Shown: positions 45,675-55,589 of the stretch, one piece after another
Layout of the letters: the number at the start of each line of letters is the position of its first letter
Numbering within the stretch: the first letter of the stretch is position 1
Assembly: GCA_003117195.1 (NCBI GenBank)
Contig: BDSI01000005.1
Span: 1,596,857 to 1,660,856 of the forward strand
Length of the DNA: 64,000 bases
Origin: Eudorina sp. 2006-703-Eu-15
Taxonomy: Eukaryota > Chlorophyta > Chlorophyceae > Chlamydomonadales > Volvocaceae
Reading direction: 5' to 3'
The notes under the pieces: generated by a model
Databases searched by the model: none
What the model was told of the DNA's origin: nothing
What the model saw: the letters and a program-made list of their open reading frames with translations, nothing else
Program-made: the position numbers and the translations under genes

Positions 45675-47130
45675 CACCCTGGACCTGGCACAGCTTCTAT
45701 CCCCATTCTATTATGTCAGTCTTTTGCCTAACATGTTAATGGTAGCGTAAAGTTCATTGCTTGACAATGACAGTCCATATGCAAAATGAATCGGTTAAGG
45801 GAATTCAGTATAACGGCAAAGAATTTGTGTAACAAATTACTGCAGTCAGGATGTGGCGCATTTAGTCTTGAGTGTGTAATATTGAGTTCGTTGTACATCA
45901 ACGGCGGTTAGGCAGTTCCTCGCTAGAAGCAGCTGTGAACATTTGTTCAGGTTATCGACGGCCTGTATCCAGAATTGTGGTGTAACATGATGGCGTGTTA
46001 GCCCAATTCTTCATTGTACGCCGGATTGTGCAGAGAAATGAAAGAGCATTCTTCTATCCCATCGCCTTAACCGCAACCATCGTGCGCAACCATTTCTTCT
46101 GCAGTGTTTTCTCTTTCTGCCTGCAAATGGTCTCCCGTTCAAGAGTTGAGGAAAAGGTTGAGAAATATAGAATACCGACAGCCGTGATGGTTTGCGTCGC
46201 CGTAACTGTTGGCTCTTCCTCAAGGTGAACAATAGGAGGGTTCCACGAAATTGCCACACATAGCGTGAGGAAATTCGAACGCCTTAGGGGGCGTTCACAG
46301 GGTTTGGCGTCCGTCCTGCAGGGTCCTACCCTGTCCTACTGGCTTTAGCTGTCTGCAACTCATCCAATAGCCTCACACTGACCAAGCAAGCCTGCGCTTA
46401 TTATAGAGATGCCGGCAACCAAGAGGTTGCGCAATCTTTGGCTAGAGGCTGCTACCTAGAACCATTCTGAGGGAACCACGGCCTCCCACGGCCATCGTTA
46501 ACCCACCACCCGCCAGCGTTCAGGGTGATCTGTTCGTAATAACAACAACTACCTTCAGGCTCCGGCCAGTACAAGTTAGCTTCGAGCAGCCGCATTAAGA
46601 TACTCGTTGGTGTTTACTGTTGTCACGCTGTGCGCCCCAAAGGTTTGGATGACTGATTGAGAACATTTGCCGCTGTTGTCTCTCAACAGCGCCTAGGTGA
46701 AGGGGTGCCTTTGTCCCGGGTTCTTCCGTCTTGAAGGCTGGCATATCGGCAGTAAGTAAATTGGGCGCCGCCATACCATCTAACAGCTAGAAGCATTAAA
46801 ATTATCCCTACAATGCCGTGACGCCAGTTCAAGCTTGTCACTGTAGAAGTTGGTGGCATGTTGAGTTTGGGCGTGTTTGGGACAGCCGGTTGGGAAGTTG
46901 TGTGCAGTACGGCACGGTATACACCAAACACCAAGGGATACAAAAGTAAACATCAGATACCTTTTAACAAATTTCCTGAAACTTCAGCTATGCACCGTAA
47001 CTGCATTATAAGGACACAATCGCAAATGTGGTATCCCCTACCAAATGTTAGCGCACACCAGATCAACAAGAATCATTGAATTTCTTGTCTAATTGTGTTT
47101 ACATATTTTGTGGCATACTCAAATTTTCAA
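45675..47130. other. Divergent promoter region, lower GC
   Basis: This region separates the starts of the cyclase (minus) and TFIIF alpha (plus). Base composition is close to balanced, unlike the genes. Apart from one small minus-strand frame listed separately, no gene is supported. Confidence 0.5.
46683..46859 (-). CDS. Small ORF with one hydrophobic segment, doubtful
   Basis: ATG at 46859 opens 58 codons to a stop at 46683. The product starts MPPTSTVTSLNWRHGIVG, has a hydrophobic stretch GIVGIILMLLAV that could span a membrane, and ends basic (TPSPRRC). It resembles no family known to me and sits in a divergent promoter region. It may be a chance frame; its only merit is an ATG start and a hydrophobic core. 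Confidence 0.15.
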   Translation of the reverse strand: MPPTSTVTSLNWRHGIVGIILMLLAVRWYGGAQFTYCRYASLQDGRTRDKGTPSPRRC

Positions 47131-48150
47131 ATGTCGCAAGCGCAAGAGCTGGGTCTGAGGGCACAGGTAGCACACCGTGACATCGATTTGGTGCAGAACT
47201 GGATTCATGAATACTCAATTATTGCACGGCAGGTGCTGGATGTGGTTCCCCCGGGCCCGATACATCGGAACCGACGCAGTGCTGTCGCCAAGTTTTCCCA
47301 TGTAAGCAATAAACTCTGCACAGGTTAAGTCTCTTGCTGTCTTTAGTCTCTTGCTGTCCTTCAAACGTCACCGGGGGTTTTGTCAGTTGCGGGAGGTGCT
47401 GTTCTCATAGCAGGGCATGCCAGGGTGTAGATGGGTGGTGACTGGGGCGGAGCGCTCGAGCAAAGGGCTTCGAACTCCTCACGCCATACATGCTCGCTGC
47501 CCTACACTGATCGCGTGTAACCGCCCAATTGTACACTCGCGGACCTTCCCCTACGCGCCATTCCACCATCCCGAATCCGACAGCGCATTCCGAACTTCCG
47601 CGATCCTGGCAGCGTCTTCAGCCTGGCCCCCGACCCACGCGCGGGCGCGGTTGCCGAGCTGGCGGCGAAGAAAAAGGAGGAAACGGTCAGCCGGTTGCGA
47701 GCTGCCACCCTGCAGCAGCAGCAGCAACAGCAGCGCGCCGGACCTGAGTAAGTCGCCACGTTCCGTGTCATAATGGTCAGTGTCCGGCCAGGTCGGGTCG
47801 GGTGAGCAGTTCCAGGGAAGAAGAGGCGGTTCCCGACGTGGTGCCTCCAAACCAGTCGCGGTGCCGTGCTTCACCAGTGGCATGATTGTTATCTCGCCAT
47901 ATCACACGCGCTCTCATCCTCTGTGGATCGATGAAGAGAAAACGGCGAGCGCCACAACGGCCTGCGCACAGTCACGATTTCGCCTGTCGCAGCGGCGGAT
48001 TTGCCGCTGTGTGTTTTTGGGTTGCAACGCAGCAGTGCATGCCGTGCAAGGGGCCTAGCCGCCCCCCTAACTGCCTGCCTCGTTGTGAGTCGGCACACCC
48101 GCCTGGGTTCGGAACTTCGGATCCTGACCTGCGACCCAGCCTTGCGCCGC

Positions 48151-48222
<72 letters not shown>

Positions 48223-51200
48223 TTTTCATCCTTGTCCGCCTCATCTGCACCTGTTCCGACGTCACTCCACCTCGCGGGGCTCCTTCCCGCCACCCCGCAG
48301 CATCAAGGTGCCGCTGCTGCTCGAGCAGCGCGACGCCGCCACCGGCGGCGCCGGCCCTCCCGCGGTGGTGTTCAAGGGGGTGCCCGAGGGCGGCGGCGGC
48401 GCCAACGTGGAAGGCCCCCCGCTGCACTACGTCCTCTTCCGCAGCGGCAACCGCGTGACGGCCTTCCCCGCGGACCAGTGGTTCGCCTTCAAACCCCATG
48501 TGGATCGGTGAGGCGGCAGGCGGGCGGGGTTGAGCTGAAGAAGAAAGTAAACCCGGAAACGAACCCGGGCACCGAATACCCAATGTACCTAGGACGTTGA
48601 AAGTAGGTAGGTATGATGAAGCTGCGCTGCTGCCAGAGTTCAAGGTCCGAGGCGGGCGAGGAGGGAGGGAGGTCAGCTCAATCGGTTGATCCCTGCTGGC
48701 GCCCCCCTTGATGAATCCTCCTCCCTGTCAAAAATATACCGGTAGATTGCGCTGCGCCCAAAAGCTTGGTGTCGCGTTTGCGCGCGCGCTTGGTGTCCTT
48801 TGTGGTCACGGCGATGCGTGTGCGTCGCCGTCCGCTGGCTCGCCCACGGTCGGTTGGTGGCCCGCCGCTGCGCCTGTCGCCCCTTTGGTGCGGCTGGTGC
48901 TGCTGTTACTGCCGCGACTGCCGGCAGGCGGGGTCTTGTGGATTCGGTGGCTGCGGCCAACGCAGCCGCGGCCGGGAAGCCCCCTGCCGCGGCCAAGGAC
49001 GCCAAGGGGCCGGTGGACCCCTTCGCGCTGCGGTTGGTGCCCAAATCGCAGCGGATGGAGAAGCAGCGCCAGGTGGGTCGGTCCTCGGTCGGCGGAGGGA
49101 GCGGGTTGGTGCAGGGAGTGAGCTGAGTCAGCGGGCGGCGCAGTGGAGTGGTGCATGGGGCTGGGTGGCGTGGCGTGGCGGACCTGTGGTGGAGGTCGGG
49201 GGCCTGCCAAGCCGCCGCCGGGGAGTCTTGCTGACACCCGCCCTGACCGCGGGTAGCATCCCACGGGGGTGGGTGTGAGGGCCGCCCGGGGTTCTCCATC
49301 CTGTTGCATCGCTGCCACGCTGCGCTGCCACACGGGTCGGCCACACGGGTCGCGATACGGCCGCCCCATGGGCTGCCGATACGACCGCCCTATGGGTTGC
49401 CGCGCGCCCGCGCCGCGCTGCAGGAGGAGGAGGCGCGTGAGCGGCAGGAGCAGGTCGCCGCGGGTCGGCTGCTGCCGCTGGCGGGTGCTGTGGGTGACGA
49501 CCTGGGTGCCACCGGCCGCCTGAAGCGCTTCGTGGACGAGGACGAGCTGGAGGTGGGGGACCGAGGGTGGGGCGGGGGCGGGGCTGGGCGGCTGTCGGGG
49601 CGGGGGGCTGGGGCGGGGTTGAAGCCAAACATAAGCCCCGAATGAAGTCGGTCACACCCAGCACTCGTGGGCGGGGAGGGGGGGGGGTACTGGGAATTGG
49701 GGCGGAGCCAGGTAATAGGATATTGGTGGACATGACGGAGCCACAGGCTGCAACAGTGCAGACCCCAGCCGCGTCAGTTTCGGCTCGGCGCTGCGCAGCC
49801 AGGCAGCGGGTCCCCAAGGCATACGGTACGCCTCGCCAGCCCGGTTCCCTCTGCCGCCTGCTCTTCTTCGCGGCGCCAACCCTACCGGTCCGCCCGGGAA
49901 CGGATTGAAAGGAACGCAAGCCCAGAACGGAAACCCTGACGAACGCATCACAGGAGGAGCTCTTCGGTGGCGACGACGAGGAGGACGAGGCGCCGAGGTT
50001 CGGCAAGAAGGGCGGCAAAGGCGGCGGCAAGAAAGGTGGGAGGGAGGGGTCAAAGACACATCCAGCCCGGCGACAAAGGGAGGGACGGGTTTAGGAATAT
50101 GGTAGGCACGATTGAGGTGCGCTGACTGCCAGTGTGCCAGTGAGCAGAGGTCTGGTGAATGGACTGGGAGGGAGGCGGCCGCTTGGCGGTGCAGTCGGGG
50201 GCTGCCGGGAATGGGCTGGGGGCCAACCAACCAACCAACCAGCCCACCCGGTCAGGACCGTAGCTCACGCTGTAACCAGGTCTAGGGTTTGCACTGCCTC
50301 CCATGTGTGGATGTGTCCCCTGTGTGCCGCCATCCCCTGTTTGCCGCGCCCATCACCACGGCGTGTCGGCATCCCGGGGTTGTCAAGATGCCAGGAAATT
50401 CTGACCGTTGACCGGCGTTGACCGGGCTGAGCCCAAGACCGGGCCGGCCGCTGCGGGTGGGCGGGTAGGGTGTGCACTGTGCAGCGGCGGTGATGACGCG
50501 CCACCGCAACCACGAGTGGCGGGTTCGCTGTCCTCCACGTCTCCACGCCTTTGGTCTGCGACACCTGCACACCTCCTTACCTTGCATTTCAAAAGGGCGG
50601 CCTCATTTTGCGGCGTTTCGTCCACCGAGGCGTCTGTGGCCGTAACCACCTGCACTGCACTGCCTTGCCTGGCTGTCGTACCAGGGCATGTCGTACCGGT
50701 TGTCGTACCTGGCGTAGGTATGTCTTTAACGAGAACCCCGCCCGAACCGTACGCGTGTGTGTGTGTGTGTTTAACAAGAAGCCCACCCATAACCGCCCGT
50801 GTGTGTGTGTGTTTAGAATTGCAACCCGTGTGTGTGTGTGTGTTCAGGCCGGGCACGGGGTCTGAAAACTGCGGACGGCGAGGAGCTTGGGGAGGACGAG
50901 GTGCCGGAGGATCTGTACGCGGGGCCGGCGGCGGATGAGGACCTGCGGCCCGAGAAGCCCGAGGAGGTGGGGCACCGGGGCCGGGGGAGACCGGAGTCTG
51001 GGCCGCGGAGTGTGTGTGTGTGTGTGGGGGGGGGGGGTGTACAGGAAATTGGGAAGACATATTCATACTGAGCTGCTGCCAGAGCAAAGCTCCGATGAAG
51101 ACGCGCCACTGTACCCGGCGGGATGGGGTGGGACGGGGACGTGGAGGGCTTTGGGTAGGCTACCGTGCGCAGCCCGTGGGTGGGTGGGTGGGTGGGCTGT

Positions 51201-54200
51201 GCGCTGTGGGGCACAGGGACGGGCCTGCTACCGGGCCAGCGGTCCACGGGAAGGCCGCAGGGCCCGGAACAGGCTGGAACGTTCATTCCTTGGGACGTAG
51301 CTGCGCAGTGCCGTACGTCTCGTCCTTTCGCTGAGAACCCATCGCACCGAATCATCGCCAGTGAGCGAGATAGCACATACGGGGGCACCTCTGACCGTGC
51401 AAGGAGGGGTGTGGTACTGCTGCCGGAAGCGCCCCAGGCATCACGCTTTGGGCGTGCTCGCCGCCCTCCCCTTATCATCCAGGCTGAGGACTGGGAGCAC
51501 GAATTCGCGCCGGACGATGACGACCAGGACCAGGGCCAAGATGAGGTGTACGACGATGATCCGGGTGCGTGTACGGCGATAGTACGGCAAGGGTACGGCA
51601 ATGAGGATGTGGGCGTGCCCGCCAGCGGTGTGGCGGCAACGAACGACCGCAGAGGCGCCCCCCTAGCGCGCTTCGTGACCGAACGCTGGCGGCGTAGCGA
51701 GCTGCAGTGCGGCCGCCGGGTGTGCTGCTATTCAGTCCAAATGTCCAAATAACTGGCGCAGCCCTTTTTGCTTGTTTTTTGTTTTATAGCCGCAAGCCGC
51801 TTCAATCGTATGCAATGGGAAGGGAAGCTTATTTATACAAAACATACTGCTAGTCACATTTAGCGCGACGACGGCCGTCTCGGTTCGCCCCGTGCCCCCG
51901 CCCCGTGTCTGCGCTGGCAGCAGCGCGTTTTAAAAATGTCTACCAATTTCCTATACCCCCCATGTCCCCTCGGTGTCCGGTGTCAGGTATGCGCAAGAAG
52001 CTGGGCATAGAGGGCGACGACGAGGACGAGGGCGAGGAGGCGGATGAGCAGGAGCGCAAGCTCAAGAAGCTGGGCGACCCGGACGACGAGGACGAGGAGG
52101 AGGAGGCGAAGAAGAAGGAGGAGGAGGAGGAGGCGAAGCGGAGGGCGGCCGCGGCGGCGGCCGCGGCCGCGGCGGGGGTTGAGGAGGACGAGCAAGGGGA
52201 GGAGGACGAGGACGAGCTGGATGAGCTGGACGAGATGGTGAGAGGTGGCGCCGCGAGGCCTTTTGGGGCATTCAGGGTTCCTGGCGACAGACGGGCACGG
52301 GACCGGGGGCATTTTAGCATGATGCACTCGCCTTGCGCCCTTCGCTCTGGCAGCGGCGCAGTTTGATTGCCCTGTCTACCAATTTCTTACCTCCCCTGGC
52401 GCCCTTGTCACTGCGGGCGCCCCGGCGGAGGCGTTGTGGACTTTCTGTTACGCAAGCCCCCGTCCCTGGAGTTTCCCTCTTTTTGATCGTGCAGCCTGGG
52501 TTGGGTGCTTGGGTTTGGATTACTGGCATTGATTGTCGTACCCTGGCCGGCCCTGCCGTACTGGCGCACTGCGACCGCACCGCGTGCCCCCCGGCCGTAC
52601 GGCCCCGCTCCGGTTACCCTGCTTCAACTGAGCTCAGGAGGAGGATGAGCCCAAGCCCAAACCCGCGCGACCAGCTGCGGTGCCGCCGCCGGCCGCCGGC
52701 AAGCCGCCGGTGGTTCTTGGAACGGCAGCAGCAGCAGCAGCCGGTGGAACAGCACCATCGGGAGCTGTCGCGGGGACGAAACGGAAGGCATCTGAGGAGT
52801 CGGCGAAGCCCGCTGCCGAGGTGGGTTCTCGACGGCGGCAGGGAGGGCAGCGGGGAAATTTCGGAAAAAGAAAGAAACCCGGAACGATCCCGGGCACACC
52901 CAGAAATACTGGGAGGGCAGCGGTGAAGGATTGGTCGGTGCGAACGCGCGCGCCACGCGGGGGCACCGAGGTTCCGGCAGGCAGGTTGTTATAAGGCCGC
53001 GATCTGGGCGATACGGTGGGCTGACACCAGAACACGCGAGGCCTTGCCGACCCCGCCTTGTCGGGGGAGGGGGTTCCTCACTGAAGACACGTTTCAATGT
53101 ACCGTAGCTCACGACCCCGCCTTCCAACCCACACGGACGAGCCACCGCGCTTTGAACACCCCACTTGTCTGTCCCCTCGCGCACGGCTTGGCTCGTGCAC
53201 CGCCGGCACGCGTGCAGGCCGCGAAGCGTGCTCGCACCGCGACGCCGCCGCCCGCAGCGGCGGCCGGGGCCGGGGCTGCCCCAGGAGCGGCAGCGGCAGG
53301 CGGCGCGAGGTCTGCCACGCCCGGGGCAGCGGCAGGGCAGGGGGCCGCGGCCCAGCGCCCCGTGGGGGCTGGAACACCTGCAGGTGAGGGTTTGGAATGC
53401 TGTTTAGTCAGCCACGTTCTGGCCGCGTGGACGGCAGGATTGCACCGCCCTGCAGAAGGACGGCGGCGCGCATCTCCCCTGAACAATGGCCCTGACCCGC
53501 CCTAATCCTTCCGGGCGTCCCACTTGGCCGCAGCAGCAGGAGGGGCCGCAGCCGCTGGCGGCGCCGCTGGGTCTGGCGGCCCGCCGGTCACCGCGGAGGA
53601 GGTCATCGAGCTGCTGCGGCGGCAGCCCAACGGCATCATGCCCTTCCAGGTGAGAGCGGACCGACCGGGTCGGGGCCGCTGGGCGGGCCTCCTTGGTAGC
53701 GGCAGACGTGTGAAAGTATCAGTGTGGAAATATCAGTGTGAAAGTATCAGTGTGGACGGGATGTCGAGGCCCTGCCTAAATGCTCAAAGCGGCTGGCGGA
53801 TTGGCGGGCGGGCGGTTCAGATATACCGGCGGGCGGCGTGGCCCCTGTCTTAGGAGTACCTCTTCAGCAGGTGGGGTTATGGGCCCGTCCTCTGTCGGCT
53901 TATATGGAGAAGCTGCAGCTGCAGTCACCATATCACCTTCACGTGACCCTCAGCTGGCGCCTTCTTATCCACTATCTATGAGAGGTGGTCATAAGAGGTG
54001 GCTGTAGCGGACTGGCCGCTGCGCCTGCACCTGAGCCGGATGATTGGCTCTCGGGTCTGTGTGCCCGGTGGACTGGGTGCTGCGGGTCTGGGCTGTTGGG
54101 CCTTCCCGTATCCACCAGGTCATCATCATGTACGGTGCACGGTAGCGTTCTGGCCCCTTGCTGGACACGGACACCCCTCCACGGAAGTGGAAATCGAACC

Positions 54201-54407
54201 TTGGCTCAAATCGAGCCGTGATCCTGGCCGCCGGCCATCCTCTGCCCTTCTGCGAACCGCGACCCCCCCCCTCAGGACTTCACCCGCTACTTCAGCAAGC
54301 GCACCACCACCCCGGAGCTGCGCGCGGGTCTCAAGAGCCTGACCGTGTCGCTGTGCAAGTCCTCCAAGAACGAGGCGGGCCAGCTGCTGGTGTCCCTCAA
54401 GAAATAG
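47131..54407 (+). CDS. RAP74: Transcription initiation factor TFIIF subunit alpha (RAP74)
   Basis: Thirteen exons: 47131-47301, 47584-47747, 48301-48507, 48928-49072, 49424-49552, 49954-50035, 50848-50966, 51483-51564, 51987-52237, 52638-52820, 53218-53383, 53534-53649, 54276-54407; 648 residues. It pairs with TFIIF beta to carry RNA polymerase II to promoters and aids start-site selection and early elongation. N-terminal dimerisation fold: AVAKFSHRIPNFRDP (~51-65) and HYVLFRSGNRVTAFPADQWF (~153-172). The middle is acidic and charged (EDWEHEFAPDDDDQ, runs of Asp/Glu/Lys), followed by Ala/Pro-rich linker. The C-terminal winged helix (about 585-648), PVTAEEVIELLRRQPNGIMP then DFTRYFSKRTTTPELRAGL, is the part that contacts the FCP1 phosphatase in other eukaryotes. 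Exon 2 carries a short poly-Gln. Exon 1 is the least certain. Confidence 0.88.
48152..48222 (+). repeat. (CAT)n(CAG)n trinucleotide tract in intron 2
   Basis: Six CAT/ATC units run into about fifteen CAG units, in TFIIF alpha intron 2. It is not translated in the exon model given here. Confidence 0.9.
48531..48650 (+). repeat. Families A and B side by side in intron 3
   Basis: A family A copy (CCCGGAAACGAACCCGGGCAC, minus the first base beyond twenty, at 48551-48572) is followed 40 bases later by a family B copy (GCTGCGCTGCTGCCAGAG). Both lie in TFIIF alpha intron 3, starting 24 bases after the donor. Confidence 0.7.
50091..50155 (+). repeat. Family B copy, diverged
   Basis: AGGAATATGGTAGGCACGAT then GGTGCGCTGACTGCCAG, in TFIIF alpha intron 6, 56 bases after the donor. 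Confidence 0.5.
50722..50846 (+). repeat. GT-microsatellite array with TTTA..AAG..CCC modules
   Basis: Three GT runs alternate with TTTAACGAGAACCCCGCCC, TTTAACAAGAAGCCCACCC and TTTAGAATTGCAACCC. The last GT run ends in TTCAG, which is the acceptor of TFIIF alpha exon 7. Confidence 0.8.
51045..51100 (+). repeat. Family B copy
   Basis: AGGAAATTGGGAAGACATAT, then GAGCTGCTGCCAGAGCAAAG and CTCCGATGAAG, in TFIIF alpha intron 7, 79 bases after the donor. Confidence 0.7.
52858..52915 (+). repeat. Family A copy
   Basis: AAGAAACCCGGAACGATCCC followed by GGGCACACCCAGAAATACTG, in TFIIF alpha intron 10, 38 bases after the donor. Confidence 0.7.
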
Positions 54408-55589
54408 CACGTGCGGGAACCGGGAAGGGGGTGGTATCTCTAGGGTTTTCTCCGCCGCGGGAGGGGGGAGGAATGCCGGCGGCATCCATCCATGCGGATG
54501 AAGGGTGGCGGCATCTCCCCACGCGGGGAGGTGGTGTAGCTGCTGCCGCAGCGACACCGACTGCCGACGCCCGCCCGGCATGCTGTGCACCGTAACCGTA
54601 CCGTAACCGTACTGTACGGATATCTCGTTGGCCGCCTGTCACGAGCGTCCTGCGCGCAAACCTGCCGCGCACGGGCTGCGGTAATTTGGGTCAACGCCCG
54701 TCATTCTATCTATGAATCAATCTGTCGCAGGTGCCGGGTCCGCATATCGCGCGCCGCGGACGTGAAGGTCTGCCGCAGGTGGCTGCGGTGGGCCGGGGTC
54801 GGGGCCGGGAGGCTGTTCCTGCGGTGCCTTGACCCTGGGTCGCGTCACCGGCGATATCCATCCCACCAGGAGGGGGGCCGTGCTGGGGAGGCTGGAGCCG
54901 GTTGAGCCGGAGGGAGAGACCGATGGGACCGGGGCGCGCTGTGGAGCCCAGCAGCAGCTCGTCGTTGTCGGAGCTGGGAAAGGATGGCGGACAGACGGGC
55001 AGACGGGGTAGAGGCCCTGGAACGACGATGGGTGCCGGACGCAGCTGTGCCTCTTGTTGCCTCTGTTGGTCTTGGTGTGATGTTGTTGTCGGTGTTGACG
55101 TTCTGGTGATGGTTTGTGTGTGGTGCTTCAAGAGTCGGTGTCCCAAAGAAGAGAGATGATGTGGAGTGGGACAGCGTGCCAGGGTACTCTGTGCGTGACG
55201 TTGGACGGTCTCCCCGGGACAGCCTGTCGACTGACGAGGTACGGCAGCAGGCCTCCGAAACCCACCACCGACGATGCATCAAGACACACATGACGCCCTC
55301 ACCAGCACATCCAAGCTGTCAATCAAAATCTCTCTCCATCCTTTCCATGAGGATAATATGGAGCACGGTCTGACCCAGATGCACACATGTGCTGGGGGGC
55401 ATCGAGGCCTCGGGATCCTATCCCATCCGGACGGGTTCCCAACAAGATTGCCAGGGGAGCGCCGCCGTACTCCGACAAGTCGGCCAGTCGAACACCCGGC
55501 CGCTCTCTCATCTCTGCCCAGCAGTGGGGCCACCCGCCCAGCGCAACGTCGACGCCACAACGTGGATGGGGATAGATCCCATATGCGCA
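54408..55589. other. Convergent 3' regions, no gene
   Basis: This is the downstream region shared by TFIIF alpha (plus) and the release factor (minus). It has repeated CCGTAACCGTA/GTACGG words near 54590-54620. No TGTAA is seen on either strand close to the stops. Confidence 0.5.
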
